Assembly: GCA_030248825.1 (NCBI GenBank)
Contig: JARCMB010000425.1
Location: forward strand, 1-9,661
From: Pseudanabaenaceae cyanobacterium MP8IB2.15
Lineage (GTDB): Bacteria; Cyanobacteriota; Cyanobacteriia; Pseudanabaenales; Pseudanabaenaceae
DNA: 9,661 nucleotides
Direction of reading: 5' to 3'
Positions 1 to 6,556 of this stretch are shown here, in pieces (the first letter of the stretch is position 1; each line of letters opens with the position of its first letter). The position numbers and the translations under genes were made by a program. The notes under the pieces were generated by a model. The model did no database searches. It was not told where the DNA came from and saw only the letters and a program-made list of their open reading frames with translations.

Positions 1-557
1 GGATCTGGCTCTTTGGCAACCAGAGTTACAGGTTTGTAGGCAGCGAGCCGCATTTCTTTGAGCTGAATCAAGCGGGATGGATTGAGGCTCGTCTTGTTAA
101 TAGCTGTGGGAGCAGTTGCGGGACTACCTACAGGATTAGCGGCAACCTTTTGGGGTTGTTTTTGGGCTTGAACTTGGATTTGCACCTGAATTTTCGGCTG
201 GATTTGCTTTGGTTCAGGTTGAGGCGAAATCTGCGCTGCGATCGCTGTCTGCACTAACTCTTGCACGGAGTCCTGCGCTAAACCTCTAATTTGCAGAGCG
301 ATCGGCTGATGTAATACTGGCTGAATCTCTCTTAGAACAAGGACTTCAGATGTTTGAATTGGTTTAAGAGCAGTAACTATTTTAACAGGGGGAGAAGACT
401 CAGCTATAGGTGCAGAAGAGATCGACTCTCGCTCAGAAATTTTTAGATCCGATCTTCGGGTATTAGTCTGGTCATAAGTTTGGGCATGTGTTGGCAAAGC
501 TTGTGCCAAAACTGCCAGACAGACACTTAGTGTCATCCAACTAGGAGAAATTCGCAT
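1..557 (-). CDS. Secreted Gln/Pro-rich protein of unknown function, 5' part only
   Basis: An open frame of 185 codons starts at ATG (557-555) and runs off the left edge, so the C-terminal part is missing. The N-terminus looks like a Sec signal peptide: Arg2, a hydrophobic stretch at about residues 8-21 (MTLSVCLAVLAQAL) and a likely cleavage after Ala25 (THA|QT), which suggests a periplasmic or exported protein. Cys13 sits in LSVC, which does not fit a lipobox. The mature part is low in complexity: Ser/Pro-rich near residues 45-57, then Gln/Pro/Lys-rich around 110-137 with alternating Q-I-Q-V-Q, which looks like a flexible linker before a domain outside the window. An AGGAG lies 15 nt upstream of the ATG, slightly far; ATG at codon 8 is an alternative start but would cut the signal peptide short. 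The gene follows cyaC on the same strand after 232 bp, so it probably has its own promoter. The family is not recognised; that it is a real exported protein is fairly safe. Confidence 0.78.
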   Translation of the reverse strand, partial: MRISPSWMTLSVCLAVLAQALPTHAQTYDQTNTRRSDLKISERESISSAPIAESSPPVKIVTALKPIQTSEVLVLREIQPVLHQPIALQIRGLAQDSVQELVQTAIAAQISPQPEPKQIQPKIQVQIQVQAQKQPQKVAANPVGSPATAPTAINKTSLNPSRLIQLKEMRLAAYKPVTLVAKEPD

Positions 558-653
558 AAATTACCGTCGTCACTCCTCGTACAAAGTTTCTAGTGTCAAG
601 TTTCCACAGACTTTTGCTTGTTTAGCTTGTAACTAAAAAACGCTAGACTCAGT

Positions 654-682
654 TTAACAGGAGAGAAACAGGTTTGAGTCAA
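654..682 (-). promoter_or_regulatory. Candidate sigma-70-type promoter for the secreted-protein gene
   Basis: Reading the minus strand, TTGACT (682-677) is separated by 17 bp from TGTTAA (659-654). The -35 box matches five of six consensus bases and the -10 box three of six. It would give a leader of roughly 90 nt before the ATG at 557. This is motif matching only; a perfect TATAAT at 718-713 in the same interval has no matching -35. Confidence 0.3.
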
Positions 683-744
683 CGTAATTAGTCTTAGTCT
701 TGGCAAACACGAATTATATTAGTATGTTTTTTCTTGTATCTACC

Positions 745-760
745 TCATACTTCTGTATGA
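745..760. repeat. Inverted repeat, 6-bp arms and 4-nt loop
   Basis: TCATAC and GTATGA are perfect complements flanking TTCT. The element lies just downstream of the cyaC stop codon. It could be an operator or a weak mRNA-end hairpin. It lacks GC-rich arms and a following T-run on either strand, so it is not called a terminator. Confidence 0.4.
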
Positions 761-789
761 ATGCCCGCGTAAAGGATTACTTCGAGAAT

Positions 790-3700
790 TTACGGCTGCA
801 CAAAGAAAGTCAATACAGTCTCATCTACGCCTTTAAGCGTTAGAGGACCGCGTTTATTAATTTCTTCTTCTGCGAGATAGTCAGCAATCACCGCCGAGAC
901 TAGGATGCAATCAGGTTCAGCCGCCGACTGAATCCGCGCCGCAATATTCACGGTTGGGCCGATTGCCGTGTAATCTGCTCGTTCTGCACCACCAAACATA
1001 CCGACTACCGCCGTGCCTTGGTGAATGCCACACCGAAACTGCACGGGATCGATCCCCTGAGCTTGCCACTGGGTATTTAATTCAGCTAGCGATCGCTTCA
1101 TCTCACGGGCCGCATTAATGGCACGACGCACCTGCTCGTTAGGGTTGACATCTTCTGGCGCACCAAACAGAGCGAGAACACCATCACCCATAAACTTATC
1201 GACCGTGCCACCATTGGCAAAAATCACGCGGGTCATTTCACTCAGGTACTGGTTCAGCATCTCGGCGACGCGGCGAGATCTCAAGGTGTTGGCAATTTCG
1301 GTAAACCCAACGATGTCACTAAACAAGACTGTAACCATGCGCGGCTCAGGGCGGAAATCTAGCGATAACTGACCTGCTGCGGCTTTTTCGACCATTGATG
1401 GCGGTAAAAATCGTTTTAGTACTGATTCGGTCAAGTACTTGTTCAGTTCGGCAACCTTGCGTTCGTTCGCTTTGAGTGCCAACAGATTCCGCACTTCTGC
1501 CAGTAGTTCTCGATCGTTAAATGGCTTTGCCAGATAGGCATCGGCTCCCTGTTCTGTGCTTTCGATTCGAGTTTCTTGATCGACTTTTGCGGTCAGTAAG
1601 ACGATCGGAATTCCCGCCAAAGCTGGCTGTTCCCGAATCATCCGAATCATGTCTAACCCAGACACCAGTGGCATCATCAAGTCAGTCACGATCAAGTCAG
1701 GCTGATATTTTTGCACTTGAGCAAAGCCGTCAGACCCATTTCTGGCTGTGACGATCCGATAATTTGCCTGCTTCAAAATTTGGGCGACGTAATTACGCAT
1801 ATCGGTATTGTCATCAACCACCAAGATCGTGTTAATTCGATCGATCTTTGCTGGGATCGATCGATCGATCTCGATCGAATTTAGATTAGTCTGAGCTTCG
1901 ATTCGATCGTCAATCTGCTCGTCAATTGCGGACTCCTCCATTTCCACATCGGCAAGCTCGACTGTAGCTCTAGCAGTTTGGATTTCAGCAGGGATCGTAA
2001 TGATTTGTTCGGGTGGCAAGTGCGCTGTGCCAGTGTGGAGCCAGACGGTAAAAGTAGTGCCAGAGCCGTAGACAGACTCGACCGAAATCTGTCCTTTGTG
2101 CATTTCGACCAGTTCTTTTACCAGAGCCAGCCCCAAGCCGCTACCTTCGTGACTACGATTTACCGAGCCTTCAGCCTGACGAAATCGATCGAATAGATAG
2201 GGGATCTGATCTGCTCGAATCCCAATACCTGTATCTTTGACGCGCAACAGGCAGTGAGTGCCAACCGTTTGGAGGCTAACGATGATACTGCCACCACTGG
2301 GGGTAAACTTCATCGCGTTAGACAGCAGGTTGTATAAAACCTTGTCAAATTTTTCTAAATCAAGGTAGACAGGTGGGCATTCACTCAGATCGGCATGGAG
2401 CGCAATATTTTTTCGATCGCAATAGGACTTAAACGATTCCAGTGTTTGGGTGACAAAATCAATTAGGTTGCAGGGACGGAAACTTGACTGCATTCTGCCT
2501 GCATCTAGACGTTGCAGATCCAAAAGCTGATTTACGAGGCGAAGCAAACGACGACAGTTCCGCAGGGCAATCACCGACTGATCGTAAGGTAATGGCTCTT
2601 GGTGATTGGTGGTAGATTCCAACGGCCCAATCATTAGAGTCAATGGTGTACGGAACTCGTGCGAGATATTTTGAAAAAATTCTGTCTTTTGCCGATCTAG
2701 TTCGATCAATTGCTGAGCTTGCTGGCGGGTTTTTTGATAAAGATGGGCTTGCTGAACCGCGATCGCTGCTTGGGCTGCCACGGCCTGAGCCAATGAGATC
2801 TCAGATCGATGCCACTGACGCGGTTGTGCGGTCTGGCGCAGAGAAATACTGCCGATAATTTTGCCATCCGATAACAACGGCACAATCAGGAGCGATCGAG
2901 GCGGCTGGCGTAACGGTAAATCCACTATCTGCAAGGCTGGCTCAAGGCTGAGATCGTCGATCGCAACTGGGCGTTGGGTAGAAATCAATTCTTGCAAGAC
3001 AGGATTACCTTCGATCCTCACCACCGACTGCGGTAAATTGCGAACACTACTGTGACCGAGCGGCTCATCCTGTTGGTTTCTGATATGCAAACCTACACAT
3101 TGGACAAACTCATCACCTTCAGTCCACAGTGATAGAGCGCAACCATCGGCATTAAGGGCATCACCCAACTGTTGCGTGATCGCGGCAAAAATATCCTGAG
3201 GATCGAGGCTAGAGCGAATTGCCGACGTAATTGTATTTACCAGTGCTTCTCGCTTTGCCAGGGCCCGCACCTGTTCGTAAGAGCGCACCTGAGACAGAGC
3301 TAATGCTGCTCGATCGAGTACCAGTTTTAACAATTCGACTTCATCATCAACCCAAGCGTGAGCGAGATCGCCGCAGCGATACAGAGCCATGATCGCAATT
3401 ACTTCTTGCTGCACGATCAACGGCACAGTGACGATCGACCGCACATTTGCTGCTTGATAGATAGCTTGATATGCAGCTCGCTCCTCGGTTAGCTGTTCGG
3501 TTTCGACCTCTGGGATAAATTCAAGCGATCGACTTTCAGTAATAGTTTGAACTAGGCTGGCATAATCACCATCATCCGCACTATAGAGAAACGATTCGGA
3601 TTGGATCTGTCCATCTTGGCATGGGCGCAAAATGCCACAATTTGCCTCAAATGCTTGTCCCAGACTATTCACAAATGATTCCAAGACCTGATAGTAGCTC

Positions 3701-4209
3701 AGACCACTATTGATCGTTTGGGTGATCGCATTTAGCAAAGACTCTTGCCGTAAGGTTCGCCGTAGCTCAGCAGTTCGCGCTTTGAGTAAGTGATGCGTTT
3801 CAACTGCTTGCTTCACCACACTCCGAAGATTTTCTTCATCCCAAGGTTTGGTGACATATTTAAATACTTTGCTGGAGTTAATCGCTTCGACTAAATCTTC
3901 AACATCGGTGTAACCAGTCAGAATAATCCGCATGGTGTCGGGGTACTTGATCACCATCTGCGAGAGCAACTCAGTGCCGCTCATCATCGGCATCCTTTGG
4001 TCAGAGACAATGACCGCGACTTCACCCTCTCGCTCTAATACTTCGATTGCTTCTGGCCCACTCTCAGCCCGTAAAACTTTGTATTCACGATAAAACGTGC
4101 GATAGAGCAGATCGAGGTTATCTGGTTCGTCATCAATAACCAGAATTTTGGGCTTGCTAGTTTGCGATCGCAAGCGTGAGGTTTCCGTTAACAAGGAATT
4201 TCTGCTCAA
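790..4209 (-). CDS. cyaC: CyaC-type hybrid histidine kinase/class III adenylate cyclase
   Basis: This 1139-residue protein should make cAMP from ATP under two-component control in the cytoplasm; no membrane segment is seen. Domains in order: REC1 (about 20-140; acidic pocket D26/D27, phospho-acceptor D70, T98, K121); GAF (about 155-310); GAF (about 320-490); HisKA with H517 in NISHEFRTP; HATPase with N631, DTGIG (659-663) and GSGLGL (689-694); acidic linker (about 735-790); REC2 (D799/D800, D843, K895); cyclase (about 955-1139). Cyclase residues: metal Asps D965 and D1009, K1005 and T1081 for adenine, N1088 and R1092 for the transition state. The Lys/Thr pair marks class IIIb, which in Arthrospira CyaC is bicarbonate-stimulated. 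There, the kinase His phosphorylates the second receiver; H517 to D843 is inferred here. No bilin-binding Cys-His motif was seen in either GAF. The start is TTG: the in-frame stop TAG upstream leaves no ATG or GTG, and the next Met is residue 73, inside REC1. TTG at codons 6 or 13 remain alternatives. Confidence 0.93.
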   Translation of the reverse strand: MSRNSLLTETSRLRSQTSKPKILVIDDEPDNLDLLYRTFYREYKVLRAESGPEAIEVLEREGEVAVIVSDQRMPMMSGTELLSQMVIKYPDTMRIILTGYTDVEDLVEAINSSKVFKYVTKPWDEENLRSVVKQAVETHHLLKARTAELRRTLRQESLLNAITQTINSGLSYYQVLESFVNSLGQAFEANCGILRPCQDGQIQSESFLYSADDGDYASLVQTITESRSLEFIPEVETEQLTEERAAYQAIYQAANVRSIVTVPLIVQQEVIAIMALYRCGDLAHAWVDDEVELLKLVLDRAALALSQVRSYEQVRALAKREALVNTITSAIRSSLDPQDIFAAITQQLGDALNADGCALSLWTEGDEFVQCVGLHIRNQQDEPLGHSSVRNLPQSVVRIEGNPVLQELISTQRPVAIDDLSLEPALQIVDLPLRQPPRSLLIVPLLSDGKIIGSISLRQTAQPRQWHRSEISLAQAVAAQAAIAVQQAHLYQKTRQQAQQLIELDRQKTEFFQNISHEFRTPLTLMIGPLESTTNHQEPLPYDQSVIALRNCRRLLRLVNQLLDLQRLDAGRMQSSFRPCNLIDFVTQTLESFKSYCDRKNIALHADLSECPPVYLDLEKFDKVLYNLLSNAMKFTPSGGSIIVSLQTVGTHCLLRVKDTGIGIRADQIPYLFDRFRQAEGSVNRSHEGSGLGLALVKELVEMHKGQISVESVYGSGTTFTVWLHTGTAHLPPEQIITIPAEIQTARATVELADVEMEESAIDEQIDDRIEAQTNLNSIEIDRSIPAKIDRINTILVVDDNTDMRNYVAQILKQANYRIVTARNGSDGFAQVQKYQPDLIVTDLMMPLVSGLDMIRMIREQPALAGIPIVLLTAKVDQETRIESTEQGADAYLAKPFNDRELLAEVRNLLALKANERKVAELNKYLTESVLKRFLPPSMVEKAAAGQLSLDFRPEPRMVTVLFSDIVGFTEIANTLRSRRVAEMLNQYLSEMTRVIFANGGTVDKFMGDGVLALFGAPEDVNPNEQVRRAINAAREMKRSLAELNTQWQAQGIDPVQFRCGIHQGTAVVGMFGGAERADYTAIGPTVNIAARIQSAAEPDCILVSAVIADYLAEEEINKRGPLTLKGVDETVLTFFVQP
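1855..1870. repeat. (GATC)4 microrepeat within the cyaC linker
   Basis: Four perfect tandem GATC units, followed closely by another CGATCG, lie in the part of cyaC that encodes the acidic linker between the kinase and the second receiver. A similar (GATC)3 is found at 5677-5688, near the 3' end of the coiled-coil gene. Confidence 0.7.
4164..4171. repeat. HIP1 octamer GCGATCGC (one of five in the window)
   Basis: The highly iterated palindrome typical of many cyanobacterial genomes occurs here and at 238-245, 1089-1096, 2759-2766 and 8855-8862. All five lie inside coding sequence. Shorter CGATCG cores are far more frequent throughout. Confidence 0.9.
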
Positions 4210-4226
4210 TCTACAAGCTCTTATTT

Positions 4227-4304
4227 TTAGGTCGCGGGAGAATCGATCTGATCTAATTCCCCAATTTCTTGAAATAAATACTGATGTTCTCTACCTTGCA
4301 TCAT
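4227..4304 (-). CDS. Possible 25-codon leader ORF upstream of cyaC
   Basis: Reading the minus strand, GGGGAG (4318-4313) lies 8 nt before ATG-ATG (4304-4299), an ideal ribosome binding site arrangement. The frame runs 25 codons to TAA at 4229-4227, 17 nt before the TTG start of cyaC and in another frame. The peptide begins MMQGREHQYLF and is polar and acidic in its middle, with no signal peptide or membrane segment. It could be a leader peptide that brings ribosomes close to the weak TTG start, a small protein, or chance. Its ribosome binding site is much better than that of cyaC. Nothing in the sequence shows homology, so confidence is low. Confidence 0.3.
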   Translation of the reverse strand: MMQGREHQYLFQEIGELDQIDSPAT

Positions 4305-4335
4305 ATAACATGCTCCCCAAATTTGAATTGCCAAA

Positions 4336-5598
4336 TCAAACTATGTAGCCGATGTCAGCAAGCATGGCGATGTCGAGTGCGGTGGCAAAGGTGCGGACTC
4401 CCGATGTTGAAGTGGGATTCATCAGTGGATCGAGATTGCCAAATTTATCGCCATCGAGAATATGTGCGAGGTCGGGCGTAGGTTCTAGTGGCACAGAGTT
4501 GCCGCCATTCACGGCACGGGCATTAGCACCTGTGAAACTTGAGCCAGAAGTCAGATTTTCAAAAGCATTGGAAGTGCCAAATCCCAGAACGTGAGCAATT
4601 TCATGCAAAGCGGTTGAGAAGAAATCATAGGAGTTAGGAGGAATATCATTGGCGGTGTCGATCGATTGGTCAAAAAACCAGTTGGTCGAGGAATTAAATG
4701 AAATCGACCCGATCCAAGGTTCAAAATCTGCGCCAGTGTAGCGCGAGTTACTGACAAAGTAACCCGATGGGCCAGATTCTGCTAGGGTAATGCCACCTAG
4801 GGATCTTGCCCCCACAAACACCAACAGATCGTCGATCGAGGCATCAGTAAAGAAATTTCGGCTATTACCAGTTTGAGGATCGTTGACAAAAGGTGTTTCT
4901 GTGCCAGCAGGGGTGTCAGGAAATTCATCTTTAATTATGCTCTCCCAATTCCTTGCGACGGCTTCTAACGTATTGCGACGGGCAGGATCGCTGAAAAATC
5001 CACTAGTGTCATAGCGATAGTCAAACTGGATATTAAAGGTGCTGCTGGAAGCTGTGGGACTTGATGCGGTGTTAGGGCTAATCGTCAAAAAATCCGCCGC
5101 ATCGATCGACGCAGGGCTAACTCTAGCTAGGTCTAATAAAATTTGCCCAGTGATTCGATCTTGAATAATCGTGCTGTCAATTCCTGCCAAAATATTTAAA
5201 TTGGCAAAAGTCTGACCATCTGCTAGTCCAATTCGATCGCCTCCACCAAAATCGGTAATCAGATCTCGATCGGATGTCGTGGTAATCATAAACACATCAT
5301 CACCAACGCCACCTGAGAGCGTATCGATCCCTCGATCGCCCCACAAAGTATCGTTACCAACATCACCAAACAGTCGATCGTTCCCCTTGCCACCGCGCAA
5401 GGAGTCATTGCCTTTGCCACCGTAAAGCGTATCGAAGCCTTGCCCACCATTCAGCGTATCAAAGCCCTGATTGCCGTTGAGCAGATCGTTGCCAGCTAAA
5501 CCTTCGATCGAGTCGTTACCAACTAAACCTTCGATCGAGTCGGCATTGGGTGTACCAACGAGAACATCATTACCAGATGAACCACTGCTTGTTGCCAT
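4336..5598 (-). CDS. RTX calcium-binding repeat protein with C-terminal metzincin-like metalloprotease
   Basis: The 420-residue protein has about ten RTX nonapeptides (residues 9-98, GNDxLxGGx type), expected to fold into a calcium-bound beta-roll. A cyanobacterial-type RTX tail follows (about 99-172: DRDLITDF, DRIGL, ending IDAADFLTI), then a Ser/Thr/Pro linker (about 175-187) and a zinc-protease domain (about 188-420). The zinc motif is HEIAH (H332, E333, H336), followed by VLGFG, with H379 in DLAHILDG as likely third ligand and M393 in PLMNP as Met-turn. This resembles matrixin/leishmanolysin-like metzincins with a displaced third His. There is no N-terminal signal peptide; export by a type I system is inferred, though no transporter gene is in the window. 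The order RTX-then-protease is the reverse of serralysins. ATG is preceded by AAGGAGGA (5618-5611), a strong though slightly distant (12 nt) ribosome binding site. The gene starts 49 bp after the coiled-coil gene and may be co-transcribed with it. The substrate is unknown. Confidence 0.88.
   Translation of the reverse strand: MATSSGSSGNDVLVGTPNADSIEGLVGNDSIEGLAGNDLLNGNQGFDTLNGGQGFDTLYGGKGNDSLRGGKGNDRLFGDVGNDTLWGDRGIDTLSGGVGDDVFMITTTSDRDLITDFGGGDRIGLADGQTFANLNILAGIDSTIIQDRITGQILLDLARVSPASIDAADFLTISPNTASSPTASSSTFNIQFDYRYDTSGFFSDPARRNTLEAVARNWESIIKDEFPDTPAGTETPFVNDPQTGNSRNFFTDASIDDLLVFVGARSLGGITLAESGPSGYFVSNSRYTGADFEPWIGSISFNSSTNWFFDQSIDTANDIPPNSYDFFSTALHEIAHVLGFGTSNAFENLTSGSSFTGANARAVNGGNSVPLEPTPDLAHILDGDKFGNLDPLMNPTSTSGVRTFATALDIAMLADIGYIV
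5305..5574 (-). repeat. Tandem 27-bp RTX-coding repeats, about ten degenerate copies
   Basis: This block encodes residues 9-98 of the RTX metalloprotease as consecutive nonapeptides. Most copies have diverged, but a 20-bp stretch is identical at 5496-5515 and 5523-5542, exactly 27 bp apart, which points to fairly recent duplication of one unit. Confidence 0.85.
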
Positions 5599-5647
5599 GC
5601 TTGTTTATAATCCTCCTTGCTCTGGATGCCCAAACGGTAACCAGATT

Positions 5648-6556
5648 CTAGCGTTGGCGCAATAAAAAAGATGGCAGATCGATCGATCGAGGCGAGTTTT
5701 TACTATTACCATTACTATTGCTGTTAGGGGCAACAACAGATAGCTCTTTCGCTACTGGGATCACCTCTTCAGGACGGGTTGACTCTAATTTGGCTCGCTT
5801 GATGTCTTTTTCTTCGAGCAGTCGTTCTAATGCCCCGCTAAGCTGCACAGCATGACGTTGATGATGCAGTGATTGATCCTTCCAATGTTGAATTGCGGCT
5901 TCGTATTCTGCGGCTTGACCAGCTTGCTTCAAGACTTGTTCTTGCAATTCGGCAATCTGTTGCTCTAGATCTTGAAAGCGACCCTGTGAGTTAGCGCGGT
6001 TACTGTTCATATCTTGCATAGAATGTTGGAGCATGGCTTGTGCTGATAGATGCTTGATGATTTCTGCCTCCAAGCTTTCACGTTGGATACTTGCTTCAGT
6101 CAACTGTGATTGAAATTGACCGATTGTATTGTGACTTTCAGCTAGGGCTTGGGAGGCCTTTTCTAGCTCACTCATGAGTTCTGTCTGGGTTGATTTGAGG
6201 GTATCGACCGTGGCGGTGTGGGTTTGATTGAGGCGATTAATTTTGGCTTCAAACTGTTCGATCGTGGCAGTCTTAATTTCTAACTCAGATTCGATCATGG
6301 CAGAATATTGCCGCAGTTGGGCTACTTCCTGACGGAGTTGCTGAATATCAAGATCGGGTTGTCCTGCTACCAATGCCACTTCTAATGCTCGATCCAGTGT
6401 TTGGTTAGCGAGATCGAAATCTATTTTGGGATTAAGATCGGAAGCTTGATTTGGAGCATGATTTACGGTTTCACTTAAAGGTAAAACCACTTTACGACGG
6501 GATGTTTGTCCTTTTTGATTAGAAAAAAGACTCCGAGCTAGATTAGATTCAGTCAC
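5648..6556 (-). CDS. Coiled-coil partner protein of the adjacent ParA ATPase
   Basis: The family is not recognised. The 302 residues fall into four parts: a basic N-terminus with QTSRRK (18-22) that could contact the ATPase, as Lys/Arg-bearing N-termini of ParB-like partners do; a disordered stretch (about 25-65); a long Gln/Glu/Leu-rich coiled coil (about 68-258) with the only Trp, W225; and an Asn/Ser linker (about 277-289) leading to a hydrophobic-basic tail, IDLPSFLLRQR. No membrane segment, signal peptide or helix-turn-helix is evident. The start is GTG, overlapping the parA stop codon by 8 bp with GAGGTGA (6566-6560) as ribosome binding site, so translation of the two genes is probably coupled; the next Met is residue 87. 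Context makes it the cargo adaptor or partner of the ParA. It could be an McdB-like carboxysome-positioning factor, a DNA-partition factor or something new. It is about twice the usual McdB length, and W225 is far from the C-terminus, so the McdB idea stays a hypothesis. Confidence 0.82.
   Translation of the reverse strand: MTESNLARSLFSNQKGQTSRRKVVLPLSETVNHAPNQASDLNPKIDFDLANQTLDRALEVALVAGQPDLDIQQLRQEVAQLRQYSAMIESELEIKTATIEQFEAKINRLNQTHTATVDTLKSTQTELMSELEKASQALAESHNTIGQFQSQLTEASIQRESLEAEIIKHLSAQAMLQHSMQDMNSNRANSQGRFQDLEQQIAELQEQVLKQAGQAAEYEAAIQHWKDQSLHHQRHAVQLSGALERLLEEKDIKRAKLESTRPEEVIPVAKELSVVAPNSNSNGNSKNSPRSIDLPSFLLRQR

Larger units (their letters stand above)
558..789. other. Intergenic region between cyaC and the secreted-protein gene
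   Basis: This gap of 232 bp holds the candidate promoter at 654-682, a lone TATAAT on the minus strand at 713-718 and a small inverted repeat (TCATAC-TTCT-GTATGA, 745-760) 30 bp past the cyaC stop codon. The repeat is followed on the transcribed strand by an A-rich, not T-rich, stretch, so no intrinsic terminator is visible. No RNA gene is recognised. Confidence 0.6.

Noticed and set aside
519..521. Cys13 of the secreted protein as a lipoprotein cysteine
   Set aside because: The preceding residues LSV do not fit a lipobox, which needs a small residue at -1, and the hydrophobic core continues after the Cys.
713..718. Perfect TATAAT on the minus strand as the main promoter of the secreted-protein gene
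   Set aside because: The hexamer 17 bp upstream is AGATAC, a poor -35, and AT-rich intergenic DNA gives such matches by chance; kept only as a possibility.
738..752. GTA-N9-TAC on the minus strand, similar to an NtcA site
   Set aside because: NtcA sites have N8 between GTA and TAC, and the distance to the TATAAT at 713-718 is shorter than usual.
745..760. Intrinsic terminator for cyaC
   Set aside because: The arms are short and AT-rich, and no T-run follows on the transcribed strand.
757..843. A 28-codon plus-strand ORF starting MNARVKDYF and ending inside the 3' end of cyaC
   Set aside because: No ribosome binding site, mostly antisense to cyaC coding sequence, and short enough to arise by chance.
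1118..1372. Plus-strand ORFs within cyaC, such as this one of 84 codons
   Set aside because: Antisense to well-conserved cyclase coding sequence, with no domain and no upstream signals.
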